A stretch of 64,000 bases of DNA from Coniochaeta sp. PMI_546. Taxonomy: Eukaryota > Ascomycota > Sordariomycetes > Coniochaetales > Coniochaetaceae. The translations under genes were made by a program, and so were the position numbers. The notes beneath the pieces were generated by a model. That model had not been told where the DNA came from and did not search any database. It worked only from the letters and a program-made list of their open reading frames with translations. Below are positions 38,196-50,024 of the stretch, piece after piece (the stretch's first letter is position 1; each line of letters opens with the position of its first letter). The stretch is taken from the NCBI GenBank assembly GCA_021432605.1, contig MU271148.1, forward strand, positions 1,309,362 to 1,373,361, written 5' to 3'.

Positions 38196-39886
38196 TTAGA
38201 GCTTCTTGCAGAGCTCGATCCACTTCTCGGTCGAGAAAGACTTGGGGCTACGTATCATGTATTGTTAGACGTGTATTGACATTGAGGATAATCAGGGAGT
38301 AAAAAAACTTACCGCTCAATGGGGGCACCGACGGCACGGTCAATGATGAGCTGGGGAAGGACACCAATGGCGCGCGAAACTCCAAAGAGGACAGTGTAGT
38401 AGCTCGACTCGGTCAGGCCGTAGTACTGGAGGAGGACACCGGAGTGGGCATCGACGTTGGGGTACGGGTTCTTGGTCTTGCCGTGCTCGGTAAGGACCTT
38501 GGGCGCAATCTTGTAGACCTGGCTGACGAGGTTGAACATGGGGTCGTTGGGCATCTTCTCCTGGGCAAACTTGCGCTGAGCCATGTAGCGGGGATCAGTC
38601 TTGCGGAGGACGGCGTGGCCGTAGCCGGGAACGACGCGGCCAGAGTTGAGGGTGGACCACAGGTACTCGGTGATCTTCTCGTCGCTGAGATCGTCACCAA
38701 TCTGCTTCTTCATCTCGGTGAGCCAGTTCAGCACCTCCTGGTTAGCCAGGCCGTGGAGAGGACCGGCGAGACCGTTGAGACCAGCGGCCAGAGACAGGAA
38801 GGGAGAGCTGAGAGCGCTGCCGACAAGGTGCGTGGTGTGGGCACTGACGTTGCCACCCTCGTGGTCAGTGTGGATGGTCAGGTACAGGCGCATAAGCTCA
38901 ATGAAGTCCTTGTTGTCGCCGAAGCCGAGCTGGTTGGCAAAGTTGAAGGAGTAGTCCTTGTCCTTCTGGACAGGGGCCACCTTGCCGCCCTTGAAGACGT
39001 TCTGGTAGATGCGGGCAGCAATGGTTGGGAGCTTGGCAATCAGGTCCATCGAGTCCTCGAAGGTGTAGCCCCAGTACTCCTTCTTGTTGATGCCCTTGGC
39101 ATAGGCCTTGGCGAAGGAAGAGGTGTGCTCGAGAGCAGTGACAGCGAGAGAGAACTGAGCCATGGGGTGGAGGTCGGTCGGGCAGCGGTCGATCAGCTCC
39201 TCGACGAACTTGGGGATGTCGGAGCGGGCAGCCCACTCAGCAGACAGGTCGCGGACCTGCTGCTCGGTGGGGACCTCGCCGGTAAGGAGAAGCCAGAAGA
39301 GACCTATCCGTCAGCATTAGCATGTTTGACTTCCCATTTTCGTCTTGAAAAGCGCAAGTGGCCGACAAACCTTCGGGAAGAGGCTCCTTGCCACCGGGAG
39401 CCTTGGGGAGAAGCTCCTGGCACTCAGGGATGGTCTTGCCACGGAAACGGATTCCCTCCTCGGCGTCGAGGACGGAGCCTTCCCACACAAGGCACTTGAT
39501 GCCACGGGCACCGCCGTATACCTGGTCGAGAGTGACCTTATCGACAACCTTGGAGCCATGCTCTCTGTTTCAGTGCAAAGACAGCAGGTTAGCCACAGCG
39601 ATGATGCCTATGCGCAGAGCAAACTTGAGAGAGTGACATACTTCCGCAGAGCCTTGATCTCCTCAATCTTCTCTGGTAATAACTCTGCGAACCGCTCCTT
39701 CAGGGTCTGTTGCGAAGAAAGTGGTCAATGGATGATGCCAATGGTTGCAGAATGGGACGTGACATAGCTAACCTGAGTTTTGGAGGAGTAGCATCGGGCA
39801 GCTGTGAAAGCGGCGTTCCTCGCAACGAACGAGTTGAAAGACACACTCCTCAGAGAAGAGGTGCCTAGACGAAGGGCGGCAGCCAT
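38196..39886 (-). CDS. Citrate synthase, mitochondrial
   Basis: Condenses acetyl-CoA and oxaloacetate to citrate, the entry step of the TCA cycle, in the mitochondrial matrix. Five exons, 39886-39773, 39706-39642, 39564-39371, 39303-38313 and 38247-38196, give 471 residues. The N-terminus ([20 protein letters not shown], with several Arg and no acidic residues) is a mitochondrial presequence. [31 protein letters not shown] and [13 protein letters not shown] follow. Active-site regions are [35 protein letters not shown] (catalytic His), [18 protein letters not shown] (catalytic His) and [11 protein letters not shown] (catalytic Asp). The tail [16 protein letters not shown] lacks a peroxisomal SKL signal. 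One intron uses the less common donor GTTTGT. Confidence 0.97.
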
Positions 39887-41430
39887 TGTGATGTGTGAAT
39901 ATTAGGGATCGAGAATTACGAAGAGAAGACTGTTAAAGGTTGAAATGGTGTTCCAGAAGTGTTGCTTGGGGAGAGTGTACTGATGGAAGGGATGGTAGCT
40001 ATGGAAAAAGACGCAGCGACGAGAAAAAAACACTCGGATGCCGGGTTACTTAGACCCTTGCAACTTGCTCGGAAGCACGGACTGACCGGACTGATGGGGG
40101 GCGCGCCCGCAACCTCGCAACGGACAAGTGTGAAGTCACCACAGGTGCCGCCGCAACAAACTCCATATACCCGGATCAAGACCTCAACTTTAGCTCTAAA
40201 CACACACAACACGCCAGCAAAAAATATCATCAAATGGTTGTAGATTAATCGGCTGTCCTCTTGATCCTACAGGTGGTTGCTCATTGCCAGATCACCATTC
40301 TTTGGGTGTGCATGCATCGTTATTACTTCCCAAGCACAGGTACCTCAACAGCTCCCGAGGTCAAGAAATTTACAGCGACAACTGACGTCAGTTGAAGCGC
40401 GTGGCTACGAGCTCAACAACAAGCAGCCTCGAACTTCGTCCTCTCTCGATCACTGCTTGGTAGCTAATCAATCCAAAGCTTCAAAGGCTTATCGGTCTGA
40501 AGATCTTTTATGGAGAAGCCTTATTTCTGCTTTACAGTCTTAGACAACTACAATAACAAGCTGTAAGCCAAATTTCGTCAACTTCCGACAGAAGGCGTTT
40601 GGTCTTGCTTCTTCACTGTGGTATAACCGAGACTACCAGAGTCAGAGAAAAGGTACGTACCCGGATCTTCCCCCCACTTCTATCTTTTGTTTTGCTCCAA
40701 TTGTAAGGTAGCCAAGGACCAGAAAGACACTCGAAAGTCGAAACAGAGTGTCACAGCACGGACCACGTGAGGGTCGCAATGCAGACCAGGGTGACTAACA
40801 ATTTCACCTGAATTAAAAAGGGCTCTCAGATTCTTCAGCTGGCCCCGCCTCCTCTTTTCCCAACCAAACCCAAAATCCAACAACCATAGTTTTTTCAACG
40901 TGCCTCTCCCGGTCGATAACACGGCCGCCTTTCTACATCAACTCGAGCAGCAAAAATCGCCATAATATCCGAGATCGACATCCAGTAGTCTCAGTATTGC
41001 CGGCCAAGGCCCTTTTCCAAGGCCGAATTAAGCACACGACACGCAAGACAAGAAAACAGGTTGCTAGACTCTGGTGCTCCTTGACAACAGCGCCAACGTA
41101 ACTTCGCGCCCATCTTTTGCCATCGCACGTCTCGTACCGCGTACACCGTAGCCTGCCCTTCTGGCTGGATCGCTGCGCGCAGAACTGTTACACTGTAACT
41201 TGTTGGATGGTGGTGACGGTTAAGCGGCTTTAGACAAGACAACAAGTCTGCGAGGGGAAAAAGCACGGCATCCCAGAATTGTGGTGCCCCCAATCGTGAC
41301 TTTGGCTGCCAGGTGGCATGAAAACAGCTGGTCTCTGATCTCGCGTATCGTATTGAAAAGAGTTTGGCCATCGCGCACCGACCAAGGTTCACGTTTATAC
41401 AAACATCAACTCGTGCCGAGTCTGGCTATC
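39887..41430. other. Divergent intergenic region
   Basis: Promoter regions of citrate synthase (-) and the NRD1/SEB1 gene (+). Only short frames are present. No RNA gene or repeat was found. Confidence 0.5.
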
Positions 41431-44089
41431 ATGTCGTCTCCCGTAGCCGAGTTGGAAGCAGGGCTTCAGGCCATGCTCGGCTTGAAGCCGCCAGGCGTCT
41501 CCGGATCCCGAATCACCAGCATCACAACACTCTGTGTCAACAATGTCCAGGTAAGGATGATCCATAAGAATAATCGTCTGATACATCGGCGTCCCTGCTG
41601 ACATGGCGCTTCACGTATTTCTAGTCCGAGTCGGTCCTCATCCAGAAACTATACACACACTTCAAAAAGGCACCAGGCACTCACAAGCTTGGAGTTCTTT
41701 ACGTCGTAGACTCTGTAACACGAAAGTGGATGGAGCAGGCCAAGGCCCAAGGACAGCCCATAAGCAGTGCCGCCCAGGACGGGACGTATGCCGCAGGAGT
41801 GCATAGAGTGACTGAACTGATGCCAGTCCTGATGAACGATATAATATCTTCCTGTCCAGAAGACCAAAAGGTACGCAAACTAACCGTTGATGTTGATCTG
41901 TGCAGTATACTCTTAGATCCTTGTGTTGTTCTCAAACGCAGATGGAGAGTTTATAAGGGCATCAACCTGTCCATGTTACCTTGCTTGGGGCTCAGCCTTC
42001 CTAAATTTGCCAGAATATCTCGACCGCCTCTCGTATTATCTTGACTGGATTGAAACTCACCAAAGATTTTTGCTACGTGTAGGAGAAGATCAAGAAACTC
42101 ATCGACATCTGGGAAAAAGGCCAGACGTTCCCACAGAGTCTGCTCACATCCTTCAGGGAGAAACTTAGCGCTCCCCCAAGTATGTCACCTTATCCTTTCA
42201 TCAGTAACACTCGTACCTCGGACCGTCTCATCTAACATATCATCTCTTCTCCACACAGCTTCAACAACACCTCCTGGAAGTCCACCTGCGAACAAGATGG
42301 CCTTCGCCCAAGGTAGTCAGCCAACAGTTGGCGCACCAGCTAATATGCCCTCCATAATGGAGGCTCTTGCAAACATTGCCCGGCAGAATGCCACAACGGC
42401 CCAGAGCAATCCTAGCGTACCGGCTCCTGTCCCGGCCGCGGCCCCGGCGTACTCTCTTCCAGGTGCATTCAGTAACATTGCTGCACCGGCACCGTCAGTG
42501 ACGCCGCAGCAGCCAGGTTTGCCCTTCTTGCCGGCCGCTCAGCCGGGTGCTACGCCTGTAAACATGCCGCAATTGCCACAAGTACCCCAGATGCCATACC
42601 AGTTCCCACCGCAGCAGCCACAACAGCCTCAGCAGCCTCAGGCTGCTGCATTAGCCAATGCTCTGAGTATGGCAGGCGGCTTTCCGGTCAACCCCGCTGC
42701 CCCTGCGATGCCCAACGCCAACCTCGACCCCAAAGTACAGCAGCAGCTAGTTCTGATCCAGACCTTGGCCGCACAGGGCATCCCCTTTGACAAGATCACC
42801 AGTATTATTGCCTTGATGGGCAGCCAGGCTGCTGCACCAGGAGTGCCATCTCCTTCGGTTCCTCCTCCCCAGCAGATGCCTCAGCCAACTAGTAGCTACG
42901 CGGCACCATGGGAACCCCCAAGACATGACGAGTCACGTGATACTAGGAACGGATATCGGGATCCTCTGCGGTCTCCTAAACCCCGAGGTCGGTCGCGCTC
43001 GAGGTCTCCCACCCGCGGATGGGACGCTAGAGACCCTGCGCCAAACCGTGACCGCGGCTACAACAACTACGCAAACGAGTCACCCCAGAATGGTCGTGGA
43101 GGACGGACAGGGCATGATGATCGAGGCCGCGACAACTATCGCCAACGCTCCCCCGCGCGAGGCCGCGGCTTCACCCCCGAGGAAGAGCTCGAGCCCCAAG
43201 ACAAGTGGGTCGAGTATGACAGCTCGCTAGCCAACGGCCACATCAAGGTCCTCAGCCGAACATTGTTCGTAGGAGGCGTCACATGCTCAGAGGCGGAACT
43301 GCGACAGATCTTCAGCCGGTACGGCAAGGTGCAGACCTGCATTGTCAACAAGGACAAGCGTCATGCCTTCGTCAAGATGTACTGGCGCAAGGACGCTGTC
43401 CGAGCCAAGGAGGCCATGGAGCATAACAGAGATCATGATCTACCTCTCAGAGTAAGCTTACCTTTTCACTCCCCTTGTACCAATTCCACATTAAGCTAAC
43501 CCCTGCATTGCAGACAAGATGGGGCGTCGGCTTCGGTCCTCGCGACTGCAGCGACTACCAGACCGGCATCAGCATCATCCCGATCCACAAGCTCACCGAC
43601 GCCGACAGGAAATGGATGCTCACCGCCCCGTTCGGCGGCAGCGGCGGTCGCCCGATAGTGACAGGCCTCTGCGTCGAGGAGCCCGACATCGAGATCGGCG
43701 CCGGCGTCTCCTCAAAAGCCATCTCGCGCCGCATGCAGACAGACAAGGGCGGCAACCAGGGACCGCGCTCGACCAAGGAGCACGACGAACAGATCCCGCC
43801 CCCGCAGCAAAACCGGGCTGGCATGATGGGCGGCGGCGGCGGCGATCGCGGCGGGAGAGATCGGTGGCGGGGGAGGGGCGACGCACGACGTGACACGGGA
43901 CGGAGAGAGGAGAGGATGAACGAGGAGAACCGCGACCGCCACCGGGGAGCGGCGGCGGGAGGCAACAACAACGCGGGTGCGGATGAGCCGGTTGTCATGG
44001 GGTTTCCTCCTGGTATTACCATGGGGCCCAACGGTATCAACTTCCCGCCCGGTTTCGCGTTTGGCCAGGGGGGCGGGAACGGCATGTAG
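41431..44089 (+). CDS. NRD1/SEB1-type transcription termination factor (CID + RRM)
   Basis: RNA-binding termination factor that couples the RNA polymerase II CTD to nascent RNA, as in budding-yeast Nrd1 and fission-yeast Seb1. Exons 41431-41550, 41625-41870, 42083-42179, 42259-43451 and 43514-44089 give 743 residues. Residues 1 to about 150 are the CTD-interacting domain (LYTHFKKAPGTHKLGVLYVV, then EDQK joined to EKIKKLIDIWEKGQTFP). A Pro/Gln/Ala-rich region follows, then an Arg/Ser/Asp-rich stretch (RGRSRSRSPTRGWD). The RRM lies at about 482-560 (RTLFVGGVTCSEAELRQIF; HAFVKMYWRKDA), with the fungal extension TRWGVGFGPRDCSDYQTGIS. The C-terminus is Arg/Gly-rich. The second intron is unusually long and contains a candidate cassette exon. 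Confidence 0.93.
41942..42032 (+). other. Candidate poison cassette exon in NRD1/SEB1 intron 2
   Basis: A 91-nt segment bounded by a CAG acceptor with a pyrimidine-rich approach and a GTATTA donor. It divides the 212-nt intron into introns of 71 and 50 nt, both of normal size here. Inclusion would read MESL then a stop straight after EDQK, and 91 is not a multiple of three. Skipping it restores the conserved domain. This is inferred from sequence only. Confidence 0.4.
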
Positions 44090-45300
44090 GGTTATCGTCG
44101 AACCTGTGCCTAGTGGTGATGAGGGTTTGTGCTGGTGCCGAAAGCCATTCTCGGCGCGACTTTTTGCCGTCAGAGGATCGGATAGACAGGATTCACGGCC
44201 GATTTGTGCGGCTTCGTTATATTTGGGATTCGCGCCTGGTACAAAGGAGTTGAGGGGATCAGGTTAAAGGTAGGATTGGTTGGTCAGGGTTTGCAAGGGG
44301 AAGGATAATGACATAACAGCATCGTGTAGGAATAGCTTCTGAGCATGCCTCTTTTTACTTGATTGCGCCTGCGGGTGAGAGCGAAGATATGGATAGCTGG
44401 CTAGGAGTAGGAGATCCGTATGCAACATGGTCCGATGATATTTCACCCCTTCTTGATCTGCTGCTGATGAGTAAGAGACGGTCGTAATGGTCCGATTTTG
44501 ATATGTCTACATACTGGTATACAAGTGAGAGTGAACAGGTTTGACATGCCTGCCAATTAGTATGGGTGACCTCCTTTAACTTCTCATGTGAAGAAATCTG
44601 CTTGTTTTACCAGGCCCTCTGCTCTCTATGACCTCGATCCATTATAAGAAACCTCCTTATTAACTTGGGCTTGTCACGTGCTACTACTGGAGGTAGGTAC
44701 CTATCCGGCCGTATCGAAGATATCATCTAGCACTCTGGAACCTGTAAAAGATAACCAAGGCCTCGTAGATACCATGAAATTAACTAAGCTGTGGGAAGCA
44801 GTGAATCCGCCGCGGCTGGAATGTGCGCGATCAAGTAATGCGGAGCGTGAATCCTCAAGCGTCTTATGTCAACTTTACCAATGTATAAAGTAGACCTAGA
44901 GGGCCCTCTTACGAGCCTACGAGCTCCGAACTTTAGTTAAAGAAGCCCTTTCTAGTACGATACGAGTTGTTATCGCCTAGACCTCTCGCTTTTACTTAAA
45001 TATGACGTAATATGTTTCTCAGCTTTTACGATAGAATATTAAGCTTAATCGCTCTTTTTATACCTCTTATAAGTGATTTTAGAAAACTTAAAGCGAGATA
45101 AAGTTACTTATAAAGGGGGATTCGGGGGTAATGTAGGTGAAAGCCATGTATTAAACGCCCTATGTAGGCTGTCTGCAGATCTAAGGCGAGGGTATCAGTT
45201 GTAAATGCAATCCTAACTCCTTCTATCTCTCCTTAGACTTTCGACGTAGTGGCCTCAAGCCTCAGGTTCCTCAGCCCCTCGTCCGCAAGGCCTTCTCCCA
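44090..45300. other. Convergent intergenic region with AT-rich patch
   Basis: 3' flanks of the NRD1/SEB1 gene (+) and the WD40 gene (-). Its right half contains the degenerate AT-rich block listed next. No gene is supported. Confidence 0.5.
44925..45125. repeat. AT-rich degenerate patch, RIP-like
   Basis: About 200 nt enriched in TTA, TAA and TAT words with stops in all frames, set in much more GC-rich surroundings. This is the look of a short repeat remnant mutated C-to-T by repeat-induced point mutation. The parent element cannot be identified. Confidence 0.45.
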
Positions 45301-48300
45301 CTAGTCATCGGACTCCTCTTCTTGCTCAAATGCCTCGTCCTCTTCGGGAACCTCATCGTCCTCGTAGTCAAAGTCGTAATCTACCTCGACCTCTGCTCTA
45401 GCCATTTTCAACTCTTCCTTCGTCTCCTCAGACAGCTGCGACCAGTCGAGGTCCTTCCAGAGGTTCTTAAGATGGCGCTCTGCGAGCCTCGGGTTCTGCC
45501 TCAGGGGCCTTAGTTGCTGCGACCTACGCTCGAACTTTGGACGCCACACAGCGTCCTGCTGCAGGATGATCTGGCTTGCAAGGAGAGGCTGGGTCGGATC
45601 GTCGTCGGCATGTAGCTCCCTTCGATAGAGGCCCGTCTCCGCGTAGTTGGGTCCTTGAACGGCTCCGACGACAGGGTTCCCGCTCAACACGATCTGTCCC
45701 CTCTGGAGGTACGCCCTAGCCCTTACGCTCCCCTTTTCGTCGCCGGAGCCCTCTTCATGACCGGCCGGCGGGTCTGGTTCCGGGTGCCGGATGACAGGTC
45801 GTGGCCGTCTTATGTTTCGTACCCTGTCTGCCTGGGCGTGACCTAGCGAAGCCAGATTGAGGATTTGGGCGGGTTTCTGTTCCTCCTCGTCAACAGACAG
45901 GAAGGACACCCGTCCTGACGCATCGCCGATGATAAGCTTGGACATATCCGGGGAAAAGCGGCCGAAGGATACGGGTCCGGGTACCTCGAGTAGATCCCGC
46001 ACTCGAGGCTTTCCCTTGGTCCTTATATTCCACACTTTGATGACACCGTCAGATGATCCGGTGTAGAAGCGATCCGGCGTCGTCCCCCAAGCGCAGAACT
46101 TGACACCGGTGTCCTCGCGCTCTCGATCGCCGTGGAATTCTTCGATCGGGGTTCCGTGCTTGAGCACATGGATGGGCTTATCACCCAGGGCGGTATCCCA
46201 CACGTAGACCTTCCCGTCAGTACAACCCGCCGTGACGTAGCTGTATATCGAGCTATTTGGCCTGGAGACTTATTAGTTATGACATTGAGAAGCAAGGTTA
46301 GTAGCTCTGCCTTACATAACAGTGAGTTCGTTGATATCGATAGCACTGCAGTCGAGTGCCTGGTGCACATAGAAGGCTCTGCCATTGTATTCGGGAGCCG
46401 AGGCGATGGCGAAGACGCGAATTTGAGTTCGTATTCTGGCATCGAGCTCTACCCCGTGCGGGCCTTGCGGAGAAGTAGCGGCGATGAAGCAGGGCTGGGT
46501 TGGATGCCAGACGATCTCGAACACGTTCAACTTTGACCCGGAAATAATGGTCCACCTCTCGCCGGTCAAGCCGTCCCAAACGCAGATCTCACCGGTTCCC
46601 CGTCGGTCCTCAGGGATGTCATTATCATCCTGCGTTCGACTTCGGGGTGAGTACCCCACCGCGACGAGATGCTGGATCTCGGGACAACGTCCCCACTGAA
46701 TTGTAGCTGGAAAGTAAGCCCACTTGTCCGTCGAAACTATATTGCCCTCGAGGTCCACGACTCGCGAGCAGGAGTACGAGCGAAATGGGCTCCCAGGTAT
46801 ATCATCGTCGTTGATGTGATATATGCGTACTGCTTCGGCGGCCACATCAGCCGCGGTAGCCACCATGCCCGATTTGTGTTTTGAAGCTACCACGAAGTTC
46901 ACGTTGCCGTCGTGAGGCCAGGTTGCCAAGAGTGACATTGAGGAACCGGATGTCTCTGCCTTCCAGATCTTGACAGTACGATCAAAGCCACAGGTGTACG
47001 CCCTGTCGTACCTCGCGTCATAATCAGATGATACCACAGATGTATAAAGCCAGGGACTTTGACTTTGTCTCATAGCCTCGCTCGAGTTCTCGCCCTTCTC
47101 GATTATTGGCCGTACGATTCGATGGTCCGAATAAGCTTTGAGAGTTCCGCGGCTACACGAACCAAGGACCAGGTTGTTTTCCTTGTTATACTGCTGATTA
47201 TGCGTATCGGAGTGCTCCGTGGTACCGCAGATGAAACCATCGTTAGAGACCCAAGTAATAGTTGCAATATCACCGGCACAGTCGTCCCAGTCTGCTCGTA
47301 GCTCTAAGCCGTCTTCAAGACATTTCCGGAACTCGTTGGTGAAGTTCTCCAGACGTCGCATAGAACCGTATCCCCGGTGGCCGGCTATCTCCCTTGCAAG
47401 AAGTAGTGAGTCCACCCGACTTGAACGTGCTAAAGCACCCTGTCTGTCGTAATCGTCCCTTTCCAGATATAGTATCACCGGATCTTTGGCAACCCGTGCC
47501 TTCTTTTTGGTAAGGTCCCTACTCAAATCGTCCAGGAAACTCTTGACATCCTCGATAGTCCGGCCACGGAGGGGATTCTGGGGTAGACGTAAGACGGCTT
47601 GGGAGACCTGATTATGGTGATCTTTCAGAAGATCCATCAGCTCCCGCCTAGCACTCTTGACCACTCGTGTCCTCCCAAGACCCATCCTGACCCGGACCAG
47701 CTTCAAAAGTTCTTGGATCTCCTCCGAGGTGAAATCGACATGGCACATATAAGGTACTTTGAGCTCGTCTTGGTGGAGCCTGACCAGTTTGCGGGTACTG
47801 GTTACCATCTCTTTCCGCCAGACTGCTGTCTTATAAGGTTTTGAGGTCATCGATTCCCAGATTAGCCGTTCCTGTTTGGAGGCTGACGCTGCTCCATCCT
47901 TGCTCCAGGCTAGAGCATGAGCCCTTGTCCTGAAGTTCTTAGGCGAGGTGGCATCCAGCTGGCTCTTGTTTCGAAGTGCCAGTAGTATGGCCGGAGTATC
48001 ATGTCGAGGACTGTCCTGAAGCTGGACCGTATTCGTGGTGACGTTCGAGCTCGATGTGTGACCATTGTTTGGCGGCTTGTTCGTTATAGTCGACGTACAT
48101 GGTTCGTCAAGAGGAGGGGTGTTGGGAAGGTGTTGCGTGATGGGAGAGGGTCGCGAGAGTGAGGGTAGTGGAACTGGGGAGTTCGAATATCTCGGGTTCC
48201 CTGTGTTAGCGGATGGAATTTGCTTGTCGCGGATCGCACCGGTGTTCAAGGAGGAATATGGTGGGATCGGCACAGGAGACTCGGTTCGCGAGGTAGGCGC

Positions 48301-48949
48301 GACGGCTCTGCCGAAGTTAGGAATTGGCACGGGGCTCTGCGACAATTGCGAAGCAGGTTGTGGTTTTGGCGCGTGACTGGCGCTAGCAGGTGTGAAGCTC
48401 TTCTTTGGAAGGTACGAGGGCGGGCGAGGCGCTGGTACTAGAGTTTCTCTGGGGACTTTGCTTCCCACGTGCGTTCGATTAGGTGTCGAGCCATTTGGGA
48501 GATTTCGTCGTCCTTGGGGACTGGTAGATACTTGGTGGCGGATGAGCACTCGCAAGATATCCTCGGCCTTCTGGGCGAGCTGTGCCTCAACGGGCGGTGG
48601 TAGGGAACCTCCATGGCGGCGTAATTCGGAAGCTATATCGGGTGCCGCAGTTGCTAGCTTTTCGATAACCTAGGTGAATTTGGTCAGTACTTAGCATGAC
48701 GTAACCGGTGAATCAAGACGTCGGCTTTACCTCTGGGCGGAGCCGGTCATATACTCTCCGACTGTCCACATCGCCGGCTGATAACCTGCGAATCTCGGCG
48801 CTGACCACGGCATCGAGACAGTGACGTACTTGCTGATACACCGCAGGGCCAAGTGTCTCGAGAAAGTTGTCCGAAACCCGCAACTTCTTGTGCGGAGGTT
48901 CTCCAGAAGAACCCGAATGGCTATACGAAGCCGTCAGTGTGAGGCCCAT
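45301..48949 (-). CDS. WD40-repeat protein with acidic C-terminus
   Basis: Large WD40 scaffold protein of 1,177 residues from exons 48949-48731, 48669-46316 and 46261-45301. The N-terminal 110 residues are helical (LGPAVYQQVRHCLDAVVSAE; RVYDRLRPEVIEKLATAAPD). A Ser/Pro-rich linker follows, then a charged helical region (EEIQELLKLVRVRMGLG; RELMDLLKDHHNQVSQ). WD signatures are visible near residues 639 (AYTCGFDRTVKIWKAE), 858 (YVTAGCTDGKVYVWDT) and 925 (FYTGSSDGVIKVWNIR), and more degenerate blades between. The C-terminus is very acidic and ends EEESDD. The architecture recalls Raf1/DIM-9-type DCAFs of heterochromatin ligases, but that assignment is only a guess. AT-rich patches lie on both sides. 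Confidence 0.85.
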
Positions 48950-49079
48950 CGGCGTGCGGTGGCCGGAGCGACGCGTCGGAGGGGTGGCCTTCGGGGTAAC
49001 GCGACGACGGAATAAAACCCAGTAACACGGAATAGGTGGTTGAAAACACCTTACAAACAATAAGAGACTTGTACTTTAC

Positions 49080-49130
49080 CTATTCCACATTCTTAAGACC
49101 GGCGACGGCAGCATTTGGGCCTCCAACCAT
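49080..49130 (-). other. Possible upstream ORF before the WD40 gene
   Basis: A 16-codon ATG-to-stop frame encoding MVGGPNAAVAGLKNVE, about 130 nt before the WD40 start codon, with codon choice like real genes. No splice pattern joins it to the main frame: the nearest donor follows the stop codon and would leave a 30-nt intron. A regulatory uORF or chance. Confidence 0.3.
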
Positions 49131-49204
49131 CAAATACGACAGGTAAGCAACGCGTGGTAAGTATTAGGCTTGTAGACGTTAAGATAGAGCCTCAAAAAGT
49201 GGTG

Positions 49205-49435
49205 CCTAAAGGTGTTAAGATAAGAAGATAAGAAGCTTAATTATCTAATCTTATCTCATTTAGTTTAAACAAGTTAAAGTAAGATTTTATTTATACTTTT
49301 AAAATATAAAATCTAGTTATTATTTTATTAATACTAAGTTAAATAAATAAATATATTTTCAGATATATTTTATTTAATATAAGTTATATTAAACATTAAC
49401 TAGTCGAACTCTCTTACTTTTTAAAGAGCGTTTCT
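49205..49435. repeat. Strongly AT-rich patch, RIP-like
   Basis: About 230 nt made almost entirely of A and T (many TTAT, TATT, AAATAAATA words) and devoid of open frames. It is the most AT-rich sequence in the window and contrasts sharply with both flanks. It is consistent with a repeat-induced-point-mutated relic; the source element is not recognisable. Confidence 0.5.
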
Positions 49436-50024
49436 AATAGTTGGCACGAACATTTACAAGTATTATCAGTAAACATAGAAAGTTAAAGGCTCTCAGAGCG
49501 ATATGTTGAGGCGATGCATTAAAGGAAAGGGATAGCATTGTCTTGGAGACTGGTTATGAAGGCGATAGCGGACGCATACGAGGTACGGGCGTCATTCACT
49601 TTTGATCCCTTTGCCTCAGTGAATACATAGTATTAGAGCATCCGGTTATAAATCGTCTTAGCCAAGAACAGCGAACATAGCAGCTAATATTATAGCTTAT
49701 CGCTGCAAAACTCGCGAAAAACCCCTTTGAGCCAGCTCGACTTGTGAAGATGCTAAGCATACTAAGCAATAACAGGTACAATCAGTGCATACTGTGGTAG
49801 AGAGCCGGAAGAAGTACACCCGTAGTAACTGTCGAATTTCCTAGACTAAAGTTAACATACCAGTAGACAAGCACCGATATCAGAAGCCAAGCACTTCACT
49901 TTGCTCTTTGTAAGGTGAATTTCCCCATTAGGAGGGCGTGAATGCATAGAGAATGAGGGTACACATGCTCTGTCAGCCCTATATCGATAGCAAGCCAATC
50001 ACGAGCTCTCATGTGAACACTTAC

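Noticed and set aside
38444-39499. A 351-codon plus-strand frame
   Set aside because: Antisense of citrate synthase and it runs across that gene's introns.
41923-42168. An 81-codon plus-strand frame spanning the long NRD1/SEB1 intron as possible extra coding sequence
   Set aside because: The conserved domain requires EDQK to join EKIKKLIDIWE directly; this frame is out of phase with the downstream exon.
49050-49130. The 16-codon upstream frame as a first coding exon of the WD40 gene
   Set aside because: Its stop codon precedes the only donor, and the implied intron would be 30 nt, too short for splicing.
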